Shown here piece by piece: positions 1 to 7,033 of a stretch of 10,250 bases of DNA (its first letter is position 1; the number at the start of each line of letters is the position of its first letter). The stretch covers positions 1 through 10,250 of the forward strand of contig JAITHO010000061.1 in assembly GCA_031279915.1 (NCBI GenBank), read 5' to 3'. Position numbers and translations under genes: made by a program. This DNA comes from Tannerellaceae bacterium. GTDB lineage: Bacteria > Bacteroidota > Bacteroidia > Bacteroidales > Tannerellaceae. The notes beneath the pieces are model-generated. The model did no database searches. It was given only the letters and a program-made list of their open reading frames with translations, and was not told where the DNA came from.

Positions 1-138
1 TTTTTCATCCAGCATTTGCAGGGCTCCGATAAATTGAATTTGTCGGCGTCCAGCAGATTTTTGACGAAAAAAACGTTCGTTGTCGGGATTCAGCATTTTT
101 TTTGAGGAAGAATCACTGATTTTTTGTCGATAAAACAT
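1..138 (-). CDS. Possible 5' end of an unrecognised gene running off the left edge
   Basis: On the minus strand an ATG at 136-138 opens a frame that stays open to base 1 (46 codons). The same frame is open upstream to a TGA at 184-186, so about 61 codons lack a stop. The peptide begins MFYRQKISDSSSKKML and is rich in Lys, Arg and Gln; I recognise no family. The plus strand also has an open stretch here with the same codon boundaries, so this could be chance. No TAnnTTTG promoter is visible upstream on this strand. If real, the gene is divergent from the aminotransferase operon. Confidence 0.28.
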   Translation of the reverse strand, partial: MFYRQKISDSSSKKMLNPDNERFFRQKSAGRRQIQFIGALQMLDEK

Positions 139-312
139 TTGCTGAAGGATTTCGCGGGCTTGCAAAACGCTCGGGCGGCCCTTTCATCTCCGCTAAAAGT
201 CAGCTTGTTGATAATTCGTAATTTTTAAATCATAATTAAGACGTTATATTTGCGCCTTCAAAAAGAAAATGCTATCGTAATCTTTAATACATTATATATA
301 TACATCCCAAAA
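139..312. other. Intergenic leader before the aminotransferase operon
   Basis: No gene or RNA is recognisable here apart from the possible leftward frame noted at 1-183. The composition becomes clearly AT-rich from about 205 to 312, as expected for a promoter and leader region in Bacteroidota. Confidence 0.5.
245..252 (+). promoter_or_regulatory. Bacteroidota -7 promoter element for the aminotransferase operon
   Basis: TATATTTG matches the TAnnTTTG -7 consensus of the primary sigma factor in Bacteroidota. It would place the transcript start near 259, leaving a leader of roughly 54 bases to the ATG at 313. No good TTG lies at the usual 19-21 base spacing upstream; only a T run is present. The element overlaps a TTG at 250 that opens the reading frame, which argues against that TTG being the start codon. 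Confidence 0.5.
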
Positions 313-1506
313 ATGCCTACTATATCCGAAAGGGGAATCACGATGCCCCCGTCTCCCATCCGCAAGTTAGTGCCGCTGGCCAATAAGGCAAAGGCTAATG
401 GCGTGAAAGTTTATCACCTGAACATAGGGCAGCCCGATTTGCCGACGCCGGCGGCGGGCCTCCAAGCTCTGAAACAAATCGACCGTACGGTTCTTGAATA
501 TTCGCCCAGCGAGGGCATCCGCAGCTTTCGCGAGAAGCTGGCAGGATATTATGCGCGATTCAACATTAATGTTGGGGTTGAGGATATTATTGTGACGACG
601 GGCGGCTCTGAGGCGGTGCTTTTTTCGCTGATGGCCTGCCTCGATCCTGGTGATGAGATTATAGTTCCGGAGCCGGCCTACGCTAATTATATGGCTTTCG
701 CTATTTCGAGCGGCGCGGTGATTCGCACTATTCCGTCGACCATCGACGAGGGTTTTGCCCTCCCCTCCATTGATAAATTTGAGGAGCTTATCGGCCCGCG
801 AACGAAGGGAATTTTGATTTGCAATCCGAATAATCCTACGGGATATTTGTATACTCGCAGCGAGATGAACCGGCTCAGGGACTTGGTTGAGAAGTACGAT
901 TTGTTCTTATTTTCCGACGAAGTGTACCGCGAGTTTTGCTACACGGGCGCCCCTTATATTTCGGCCTTTCATCTGAAAGGAATTGAGGAAAACGTGGTGC
1001 TGATCGACTCCGTGAGCAAGCGATACAGCGAGTGCGGCATCCGGATTGGGGCGATAATTACGAAGAACGTTCAGGTTCGCGATAACGTGATGAAATGGTG
1101 TCAGGCGCGGCTGAGCCCTCCGCTGATTGGTCAAATCATTGCAGAGGCTTCGCTGGATACTCCTGAGGAGTATATGCTGGATGTGTACAATGAATATGTG
1201 GAGCGCAGGAATTTTTTGGTTGATGGAATCAATCGGATTCCGGGCTGCTATTCGCCGATACCTATGGGCGCGTTCTATACGGTTGCTCGGCTGCCTGTGG
1301 ATGATGCCGACGAGTTCTGCGCCTGGTGTTTGAGCGATTTTCGTCATGAAGGGCAAACGGTTATGCTCGCGCCGGCTTCGGGATTTTATACTACTCCCGG
1401 GCTAGGAAAGGATCAGGTTCGGATAGCTTACGTGCTGAAGAAGGAAGATCTGGCTCGTGCTCTCGAAGCGCTTGCCCACGCGCTCGAAGCCTATAATCGT
1501 CGCTAA
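313..1506 (+). CDS. Pyridoxal-phosphate-dependent aminotransferase, class I/II
   Basis: Fold-type I PLP enzyme of the aspartate-aminotransferase superfamily, 397 aa from ATG 313, a normal length. It should transfer an amino group between an amino acid and a 2-oxo acid in the cytoplasm; the substrate cannot be read from sequence. Visible motifs: NIGQPD near the N terminus, TTGGSEAV, the PLP-ring motif CNPNNPTG (residues 170-177, Asn174), SDEVY (Asp202 and Tyr205), the Schiff-base lysine in SVSKRY (Lys236), and the carboxylate-binding arginine in DQVRIAY (Arg370). The start at 313 gives MPTISERG...MPPSPIRKL, the N terminus I recall for Bacteroidota homologues; a TTG at 250 lies inside the promoter and is rejected. 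The next gene starts 7 bases after the TAA, so the two are probably co-transcribed. Confidence 0.93.
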   Translation: MPTISERGITMPPSPIRKLVPLANKAKANGVKVYHLNIGQPDLPTPAAGLQALKQIDRTVLEYSPSEGIRSFREKLAGYYARFNINVGVEDIIVTTGGSEAVLFSLMACLDPGDEIIVPEPAYANYMAFAISSGAVIRTIPSTIDEGFALPSIDKFEELIGPRTKGILICNPNNPTGYLYTRSEMNRLRDLVEKYDLFLFSDEVYREFCYTGAPYISAFHLKGIEENVVLIDSVSKRYSECGIRIGAIITKNVQVRDNVMKWCQARLSPPLIGQIIAEASLDTPEEYMLDVYNEYVERRNFLVDGINRIPGCYSPIPMGAFYTVARLPVDDADEFCAWCLSDFRHEGQTVMLAPASGFYTTPGLGKDQVRIAYVLKKEDLARALEALAHALEAYNRR

Positions 1507-1513
1507 AGATAAA

Positions 1514-2764
1514 ATGTGGCCGATGCGGCTCGAATACTTCATTGCCAAGCGTATATACCGTGCGGATGGGGGCGGACGGAGGATGCCGCCTGCGGTTAGG
1601 ATCGCGGTAGTTGGGGTGGCTCTTGGGCTGGCTGTAATGCTGCTTTCGGTGGCGATAATCCTCGGTTTCAAGAAAGAGATAGAGCAGAAGATTGCGGGCT
1701 TCGGATCGCACATTAGGGTCACGAACTTCGATGGGAATATCTCCTTCGAGAGCCATCCGATTGTTACCGACCAGAGCCTGCTGAGTATCGTAGAGCAATC
1801 TCCGAACGTAGCTCGCGCCATGCCCTTCGCCACAAAACCGGGCTTGCTGAAAACGAAAAGCGAGAACCAAGGAATTGTGTTGAAGGGGATAGATCCAAGC
1901 TACGACTGGAGCTTCCTTCGTCAGAGCCTCGTTGAAGGCGATACGCTCGAACTCAGCTCTGAAGGGCCTTCAACGCAAACGCTTATCTCCAGCTATCTTG
2001 CAAAATTGCTTGATCTCCGAACTTGCGATTCCTTCCTGGCCTACTTCGTTCATGAGAGCTATCGCGCCCGCAAGTTCACAGTTCAAGGCGTATACGACAC
2101 AGGATTTGAGGACTACGACAAGCTGTTTGTGATTGCCGACATCCGCCAGATTCGCCGCCTGAACGGCTGGGACGACAACGAATCAAGCGGCCTCGAAATC
2201 CGTATCGCCGACTATTCTCTCCTGGATCAAACCTCCGAATCGCTATCGAATCAGCTTTCCACCTTCGTCGATAGCAAGGGCAACAGCTTGCTGGTGCGTT
2301 CGATGCGCGAATTGAATCCGATGATATTTGGTTGGCTCGACGTGCTCGACATCAACGTCGTCGTCATATTGATACTGATGATAGCCGTGTCGGGCTTTAC
2401 GATGATATCCGGTTTGCTGGTCATTATCCTCGAGCGCATCCGAATGATAGGCGAGTTGAAGTCGATGGGAGCCAGCAACGGCGTCATTCGGCGCGTGTTC
2501 CTCTATCTATCTTTTTTCCTGATCGGCAAAGGAATGTTGGCGGGCAACATAGTTGGGATCGGCATTTGCATGCTTCAGCATCGCTTCCAAATCCTCAAGC
2601 TCGATGCCTCAACCTACTACCTCGACGCCGTTCCGGCCAGCCTGAGCCTTCAATCGCTCTTGCTGCTCAATCTGGGAGCCATAACCGCCACGATGCTGAT
2701 GATGCTCCTTCCCTCCCGCATAGTAGCCAGCATCTCTCCCGCCCAAACCGTTCGCTTTGAGTGA
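1514..2764 (+). CDS. FtsX-like ABC transporter permease, LolC/LolE type
   Basis: Integral inner-membrane permease of the MacB/FtsX/LolE class, 416 aa. The layout is typical: a short cytoplasmic start (MRLEYFIAKRIY), TM1 at about residues 28-51, a large extracytoplasmic domain (about 52-280), then TM2 (280-306), TM3 (327-354) and TM4 (379-402). After TM2 the loop RIRMIGELKSMGAS resembles the coupling region that contacts the ATPase. Family members extract lipoproteins from the membrane (LolCDE) or drive mechanical work in the envelope; the exact role is not visible. No ATPase gene lies nearby, so the partner would be encoded elsewhere. ATG 1514 follows an A-rich stretch; ATG 1523 (MRLEYF) is an equally plausible start. 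It lies 7 bases behind the aminotransferase and ends facing the leftward KilA-N gene. Confidence 0.85.
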   Translation: MWPMRLEYFIAKRIYRADGGGRRMPPAVRIAVVGVALGLAVMLLSVAIILGFKKEIEQKIAGFGSHIRVTNFDGNISFESHPIVTDQSLLSIVEQSPNVARAMPFATKPGLLKTKSENQGIVLKGIDPSYDWSFLRQSLVEGDTLELSSEGPSTQTLISSYLAKLLDLRTCDSFLAYFVHESYRARKFTVQGVYDTGFEDYDKLFVIADIRQIRRLNGWDDNESSGLEIRIADYSLLDQTSESLSNQLSTFVDSKGNSLLVRSMRELNPMIFGWLDVLDINVVVILILMIAVSGFTMISGLLVIILERIRMIGELKSMGASNGVIRRVFLYLSFFLIGKGMLAGNIVGIGICMLQHRFQILKLDASTYYLDAVPASLSLQSLLLLNLGAITATMLMMLLPSRIVASISPAQTVRFE

Positions 2765-2847
2765 TGAGGGCGTTAACTATGCAAGGAAGCAAACCGGCTC
2801 CCCCGTACCGCATAGCGAGCATAAGATTCCAGAACGAATCCCTCATC
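2763..2847. repeat. Nested inverted repeat at the convergent gene ends
   Basis: GATGAGGG at 2763-2770 is matched by CCCTCATC at 2840-2847, and CTATGC at 2777-2782 by GCATAG at 2810-2815. Together they span the gap between the two convergent genes and overlap both stop codons. No T tract follows, so a bidirectional terminator is only a possibility. Confidence 0.25.
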
Positions 2848-3665
2848 GCAATCGCTTCCGATTCTCAACATCCCGCAAAATCCTCATTTGCTGAATAGCG
2901 ATTTGATTAAGCTTTAGTAATCTTTCGCTTTGCAAAATCTTTTCGGTTATCATCATAGCATTGATATTTTCCATATTAGACAAGCATATCAGTTCATTGA
3001 TAGTGGCATAATCGCGCATGTTTCCTTTTAAACCTGGATTGCTGTCGCGCCACTGTTTTGCTGTCATGCCAAAGAGGGCAACGTTTAATACATCGGCCTC
3101 GCTTGCGTAAATGATAGACGTTTGTTGCGGCGTAAGTTCGGCAGGAATAAGATTGTGCTTGATAGCGTCGGTGTGAATATGATAATTAATTTTTGCCAAT
3201 TCTCGCTTTGCAGACCAACCGATTAGCTTTTGTTCCTCAATTTTCAAACGCTTAAACTCTGTCACTAAATAGAGTTCAAATTCGGCTGAGATCCAAGCTG
3301 CAAATTTGAACGCAATGTCGGAATGCGCAAATGTTCCACCTCCGTATCGCCCCGATTTTGAAACAATCCCGATAGCATTTGTTTCGTTAATCCATTTTTG
3401 AGCAGACATCCAAAAATGAGGCTTTGCCGACTCGGTTTTTAAACCCCTCATAAATGTGGGGTTTAAAATCCGGATTGTTTAGCATCTCCCACAAGCCGAG
3501 ATATTCTATGGTACTATATGTTCTTAGCCACAAGCTTATTATTTGTGACGGATTATCGACGTCTCTAACTTTAGCAATATCTGTGAGCGAAATAAAATCC
3601 TCATTTTCTTTTTTTAGGAGAATTATGTCGGCGCCTCTGACATGTATAGTTTCTTTCTTAGCCAT
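2843..3665 (-). pseudogene. KilA-N domain protein, interrupted by a single-base frameshift
   Basis: Two overlapping minus-strand frames encode one KilA-N protein. The first starts at ATG 3663-3665 (MAKKETIHVRG, with AGGA 5 bases upstream) and runs through FISLTDIAKV, WLRTYSTIEYLGLWEMLNNPDF and YEGFK (codon 76). There the frame is lost, and the match continues in the next frame with TESAKPHFWMSAQKWINETNAIG, SKSGRYGGGTFAHSDIAFKFAAWIS, then a helical Lys/Glu-rich tail. The break sits on a run of five A (plus-strand T at 3436-3440); with four A the frame would be continuous and encode about 273 aa, a normal length. KilA-N is a DNA-binding domain common in phages and mobile DNA. The gene is visibly more AT-rich than its neighbours, suggesting transfer. 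It begins 10 bases after aguB, so it is carried on the agu transcript. The extra base could also be a sequencing error or a slippage site. Confidence 0.8.
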
Positions 3666-3675
3666 AAGCTTCCTG

Positions 3676-4548
3676 TTAATCCAAAAACCTCTCCGATAGC
3701 CCGTCGTAGGCATCCACACGCCTGTCGCGGAAGAAGGGCCACCAGCGGCGAACGGATTCCGTTTGCGAGCAAGGCAAATCAACAACCATCACTCCCTCCT
3801 CGTCCTTTAGCTCGGCAATGATTTCGCCTTGCGGGCCGGCGGCAAAGCTATTCCCCCAAAACGTTATTCCTCCGGTAGCGGCAGATGGATCGGGCTCGTA
3901 TCCGCATCGATTAACGGCAATGACGGGTATGCCGTTAGCTATGGCGTGCGATCGCTGTATTGTTGTCCATGCATCTCGCTGGCGGAGTTTTTCGGCCTCA
4001 ACGTCGGTCGATTCCCAGCCTATGGCCGTTGGATAGGCCAGCAAAGAGGCTCCGCGCATGGCCATGAGGCGTGCTGCTTCGGGGAACCATTGATCCCAGC
4101 ATACGAGTACGCCGATGCGTCCGATGGAGGTTTGGATGGGATGAAATCCGCTGTCTCCCGGAGCGAAGTAAAATTTTTCGTAGTAAGCCGGATCGTCGGG
4201 GATGTGCATCTTTCGATAGATGCCGGCGATGGATCCGTCGGCATCTATCGCTACTGCTGTGTTGTGATACAGTCCCGGAGCCCGTTTCTCGAATAGCGAT
4301 GCGATGATAACGATCTGATGCGCCTTGGCTAAGGCTCCGAAAAAGGCTGTCGACGGTCCTGGAATAGATTCCGCCAAGTCGAACACGGCAGGATCCTCCG
4401 TTTGGCAGAAGTACAAGCTGTTGTGAAGTTCGGGCATCACTACGAGCCGCGCGCCCATATCGACGCAGCTTTCGATGCTGTTGCGCAATTTGCCCATGTT
4501 GGCGGCGCTGTCAAACGTATTTGATTGTTGTATAATACCTGTTTTCAT
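3676..4548 (-). CDS. aguB: N-carbamoylputrescine amidohydrolase
   Basis: Nitrilase-superfamily amidase of 290 aa that hydrolyses N-carbamoylputrescine to putrescine, ammonia and carbon dioxide, the second step of the agmatine route to polyamines. The catalytic triad is complete: Glu40 in VVMPELHNSLYF, Lys113 in YRKMHIPDDP, and Cys150 in VLVCWDQWFPEAARL. The motifs HIPDDPAYYEKFYF and AIGWE are characteristic of the plant/bacterial N-carbamoylputrescine amidase branch. The length is normal for a single-domain family member, with no signal peptide, so it is cytosolic. Its ATG is 7 bases after the aguA stop and no separate promoter is visible, so the two genes should be one transcript. The functional assignment is strengthened by the adjacent agmatine deiminase. 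Confidence 0.94.
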   Translation of the reverse strand: MKTGIIQQSNTFDSAANMGKLRNSIESCVDMGARLVVMPELHNSLYFCQTEDPAVFDLAESIPGPSTAFFGALAKAHQIVIIASLFEKRAPGLYHNTAVAIDADGSIAGIYRKMHIPDDPAYYEKFYFAPGDSGFHPIQTSIGRIGVLVCWDQWFPEAARLMAMRGASLLAYPTAIGWESTDVEAEKLRQRDAWTTIQRSHAIANGIPVIAVNRCGYEPDPSAATGGITFWGNSFAAGPQGEIIAELKDEEGVMVVDLPCSQTESVRRWWPFFRDRRVDAYDGLSERFLD

Positions 4549-4555
4549 ATTGTTT

Positions 4556-5593
4556 TTATAGAATAAATCCTTCGGGATACTGCATGGTGACGCAATGAAG
4601 CGAGCCGTGCTGCCGAACGAGCGGCAAGCAGTTGATGCCTATCGCTTCTCTGTCCGGAAAGAGTTCGCGGAGGATTCGCATGGCAAGATCGTCGGACGGA
4701 GACTGGGAGAGGGGCACGAGCAGGGCTCGATTAGCGATCAAGAAGTTGGCATACGTGGCCGGCAATCGCTGTCCGTTGCGCTCAATGCATGCAGGCATCG
4801 GCAGCGGAACGAGTTTGTCAGGCTGTCCGTCGTGGCGCACGAAGCTGCGGAGCTCCTCCTCCATGAGTTTGAGCTCCGCGAAATGTTCGTCGGACGGATC
4901 CTCGCAGCGCACGTAGGCGATAATGCTGTCACTGCAGAATCGGGCAAGAGTGTCGATGTGTCCGTCGGTATCATCGCCGATTAAATGTCCGTGATTGAGC
5001 CAGAGGATCCGCCGAGCGCCCAGGAGATCGCAAAGGCGAGCTTCGATCTCGGCTTGCGAGAGATGGTCGTTGCGATTGTTCGACTTCAGGCAGCTGGCGG
5101 TTACGAGCAGAGTTCCTCGGCCATCGGTTTCAATGCTGCCTCCTTCCAGAACGAAAGGGATGCGCTCGCAGGCAACGAGTCCGGGCGCAAAGGTTGAGGA
5201 TTCGAACAGGCGTCGGGTGATCAGATTGTCATGGTTGGCGGCGAACTTCATTCCCCATCCGTTGAAGGTGAAATCGTAAACCGTGGGCCGTCCGTTCTTG
5301 ATGACCGATATTCCTCCGTGATCGCGGGCCCAAGTATCGTTCGTAGGGATTTGGCGGAAGATGATCCTGCTGGAATCGCCCAGCAGCTTGCGTAGGGGTT
5401 CGACATCGGGCGCAACGATCAGCGCCTTTTCCGATCTGCAGATAGCCTTTGCGATAGCCGCGAAGCAGTCAACAACATCGTCGATCGCCTCGCCGCCCCA
5501 ATCTGTGCCCTCATGAGGCCATGTAAGCTGCACGCAGCTCTGCGGATACCATTCCGGAGGGAAAAAAACTTTAGAATTATTATTACTCTTCAC
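4556..5593 (-). CDS. aguA: Agmatine deiminase
   Basis: Agmatine iminohydrolase of the peptidyl-arginine-deiminase (guanidino-group-modifying) superfamily. It converts agmatine to N-carbamoylputrescine plus ammonia, feeding AguB directly downstream. Motifs, numbered from the GTG start: PPEWYPQS and LTWPH near the N terminus, WARDHGG (88-94), LEGGSIETDGRG (149 onward), GDDTDGHID (206-214, containing the catalytic His212), and the catalytic cysteine in GSLHCVTMQYPE (Cys334). The 345-aa length is normal. The frame extends upstream to a TTG at 5630-5632, but that lies upstream of the predicted -7 element. GTG 5591-5593 has AAAGG 8 bases upstream and gives the expected N terminus. It is divergent from an AraC-type gene that may control it. 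Confidence 0.94.
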   Translation of the reverse strand: MKSNNNSKVFFPPEWYPQSCVQLTWPHEGTDWGGEAIDDVVDCFAAIAKAICRSEKALIVAPDVEPLRKLLGDSSRIIFRQIPTNDTWARDHGGISVIKNGRPTVYDFTFNGWGMKFAANHDNLITRRLFESSTFAPGLVACERIPFVLEGGSIETDGRGTLLVTASCLKSNNRNDHLSQAEIEARLCDLLGARRILWLNHGHLIGDDTDGHIDTLARFCSDSIIAYVRCEDPSDEHFAELKLMEEELRSFVRHDGQPDKLVPLPMPACIERNGQRLPATYANFLIANRALLVPLSQSPSDDLAMRILRELFPDREAIGINCLPLVRQHGSLHCVTMQYPEGFIL

Positions 5594-5618
5594 TCTATTA
5601 ACCTTTATCTTAAGCAGA

Positions 5619-5626
5619 CAAATATA
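5619..5626 (-). promoter_or_regulatory. -7 promoter element of the agu operon
   Basis: On the minus strand TATATTTG matches TAnnTTTG exactly. A transcript start about 7 bases downstream would leave a leader of roughly 20 bases to GTG 5593, containing AAAGG at 5602-5606. The -33 region is poor: TTT about 21 bases upstream instead of TTG. This is the kind of promoter that would need an activator. The element decides the aguA start, since the TTG at 5632 would not be on the transcript. Confidence 0.6.
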
Positions 5627-5663
5627 TAGCAAGCTTCAAAGATTTCGAAATTCATCGCCCACG

Positions 5664-5711
5664 GCCCTATTGCTTAGCAACAAGTTTTCGCATGCCCTAT
5701 TGTTTCCAAAC
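5664..5711. promoter_or_regulatory. Direct repeat, candidate operator in the agu/araC-type divergent region
   Basis: GCCCTATTG occurs at 5664-5672 and again at 5694-5702, exactly 30 bases apart. Similarity continues in each copy as TT followed four bases later by AAC. Thirty bases is close to three helical turns, so both copies face the same side of the DNA, which is typical of AraC-family binding sites. The right copy overlaps the TTG of the regulator's own promoter (5700-5702); the left copy lies about 38 bases upstream of the agu -7 element. Autorepression and activation of agu is an inference. Confidence 0.45.
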
Positions 5712-5730
5712 CATTATTTATATATATTTG
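5700..5730 (+). promoter_or_regulatory. Promoter of the AraC-family gene
   Basis: TTG at 5700-5702 and TATATTTG at 5723-5730 are separated by 20 bases, a full match to the Bacteroidota -33/-7 promoter. The transcript would begin near 5737, about 57 bases before ATG 5794. A TTG at 5764 that opens the frame lies in the leader and is not preferred as start. Confidence 0.75.
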
Positions 5731-5793
5731 CGCAGTTTCGCAGTAAAAAACTAAGCTTTTAATTTGTACCTTATTTTCAAAATTCTCCAACTT

Positions 5794-6699
5794 ATGAAAC
5801 GAATACCTCAGTACAGCTATTTCAAGACAAAAAACAACAAGGCTTTGCTAATAGACGTTGTCGACTTGCATTACGTAAAGCCTTTCGTTGCCACCAATGA
5901 TTTCCACACGCTGGATTATTACGACCTTACTTTCATCCACGAAGGCAGCGGTTTTTTCACCATCAACGAACAAACGCAGCTTGTTAGGCCCAACGATGTA
6001 GTTTTCACAAAGCCCAGTGAAGTTAGGAATTGGGACAACGAAGGCATCAAGCAGGGCGAATCGCTCCTCTTTGACGGAGCCTTCATTCAGCAGCTTTTCA
6101 ACGATCCGGAATTTCTGCAACACCTGTCATTCTTTGCCCTCAAGCGACATTCTATCAAGCTGAGCCTCTCGAAGGAAACTATTGCCAAGGTGCGCGAAAT
6201 CCTGTTCTTTATACGCGACGAAATCAGTAATTCCGACGGCGATTTATACCGCATGAGAGCCTACCTCTACGAGCTTTTCGTATTGCTCAACCGCGAGTAT
6301 GTAAACTCCAACAGCCTCCTCACCATATTGCCCGAGGAGAATCGCGCGCTGCGGAATCGGCACGTAAATGCTTTTATGCGAATGGTTAACACGGAGTACA
6401 GCAACGAGCACTGCATTCATTATTATGCCGCCAAGCTCGACATTACGCCCAACTATCTCAACGAGATTGTCAAGCGAAATCTCGGCATCAATGCCAAGCA
6501 ATACGTGCAGAACCGCCTCACGGTTGAGGCCAAGCGCATGCTTGCGCAAAGCAATCTGTCGGTTTCCGCCATCGCCCAAACGTTGAGTTTCCAAAGCGCA
6601 TCCTACTTTGTTCGCTTCTTCCGTATGCAAACCACCTACACGCCGCTTCAGTACCGCAATATGGTGAAAACCATAGGCCAATTTCAGGCGGCGCATTGA
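5794..6699 (+). CDS. AraC-family transcriptional regulator
   Basis: DNA-binding regulator of 301 aa. Residues about 1-190 form a cupin-like ligand-sensing domain (DYYDLTFIHEGSGFFTINEQ and PNDVVFTKPSE are typical beta-barrel segments). The C-terminal about 100 residues carry the two AraC helix-turn-helix motifs: the first at about 209-231 (YYAAKLDITPNYLNEIVKR), the second at about 255-289 (LSVSAIAQTLSFQSASYFVR followed by FFRMQTTYTPLQYR). The start at ATG 5794 is chosen because the only upstream alternative is a TTG in the leader. The gene is divergent from aguAB and shares the intergenic region with its direct repeat, so control of agmatine use, autoregulation, or both is plausible but not shown. 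No terminator is evident after its TGA; the repeat island begins there. Confidence 0.92.
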   Translation: MKRIPQYSYFKTKNNKALLIDVVDLHYVKPFVATNDFHTLDYYDLTFIHEGSGFFTINEQTQLVRPNDVVFTKPSEVRNWDNEGIKQGESLLFDGAFIQQLFNDPEFLQHLSFFALKRHSIKLSLSKETIAKVREILFFIRDEISNSDGDLYRMRAYLYELFVLLNREYVNSNSLLTILPEENRALRNRHVNAFMRMVNTEYSNEHCIHYYAAKLDITPNYLNEIVKRNLGINAKQYVQNRLTVEAKRMLAQSNLSVSAIAQTLSFQSASYFVRFFRMQTTYTPLQYRNMVKTIGQFQAAH

Positions 6700-6750
6700 T
6701 TCGGGCGTAAATCCTTCGATCCTCATCTTTTTTCGGAGATAAAGCCAAGC

Positions 6751-6787
6751 CCTGGAAGGCGCAAATGCAAAAAACACGCCTTCCAGG
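6751..6787. repeat. 11-base perfect inverted repeat after the AraC-family gene
   Basis: CCTGGAAGGCG (6751-6761) and CGCCTTCCAGG (6777-6787) form a perfect stem around a 15-base A-rich loop, beginning 51 bases after the stop codon. No T tract follows on the plus strand, so it is not a classical intrinsic terminator. It may still protect the transcript 3' end. Confidence 0.45.
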
Positions 6788-6834
6788 TGTTGGAGAGGCT
6801 CCGTGAAAGAAATGGGGAGGGTGGAGGCGCGGCG

Positions 6835-6893
6835 CGATCGTGATTGCAATTGATGCCTGCGATTGTAGAGACGCCCAATTTGGGCGTCTCTAC
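6835..6893. repeat. Palindromic hairpin repeat unit 1
   Basis: The unit consists of CGATCGTGATTGCAATTG (6835-6852), a 12-base spacer, and a perfect 29-base palindrome at 6865-6893. The palindrome has 14-base arms GTAGAGACGCCCAA and TTGGGCGTCTCTAC around a central T. Short palindromes with GTAGAGACGC/GCGTCTCTAC ends are, to my knowledge, dispersed in cyanobacterial and Bacteroidota genomes. The function is unknown. Confidence 0.75.
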
Positions 6894-6908
6894 GGTGGAG
6901 ACATATCA

Positions 6909-6973
6909 CGATCGTGATTGCAATTGCGGTTTGGCGTTTGCGTTTGTAAAGACGCGATGCATCGCGTCTCTAC
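6909..6973. repeat. Palindromic hairpin repeat unit 2
   Basis: This is a second copy of the same composite. CGATCGTGATTGCAATTG at 6909-6926 is identical to the unit 1 leader and precedes a 28-base palindrome at 6946-6973. Its arms are GTAAAGACGCGATG and CATCGCGTCTCTAC, with one mismatch. Only the outer stem sequence is shared with unit 1; the centre differs (GCCCAA versus GCGATG), as with independent members of a dispersed family. Confidence 0.75.
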
Positions 6974-7033
6974 GTCATCCGGGCTTTATCAAAGATGTTG
7001 GTCAGCATTCCGCCGGCGTCAGTATAGACAGAT

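Noticed and set aside
4595..5279. Plus-strand open frames opposite aguA, and similar frames opposite aguB, the AraC-type gene and hypD
   Set aside because: They are antisense shadows of well-supported genes, without motifs, promoters or starts.
5594..5632. TTG 5632 as the start of agmatine deiminase
   Set aside because: It is upstream of the predicted -7 element, and the extra residues do not match the family. GTG 5593 has a ribosome site and gives the expected N terminus.
6751..6787. Intrinsic terminator of the AraC-family gene
   Set aside because: The stem is perfect but the loop is 15 bases and no T tract follows on the coding strand; it is kept only as an inverted repeat.
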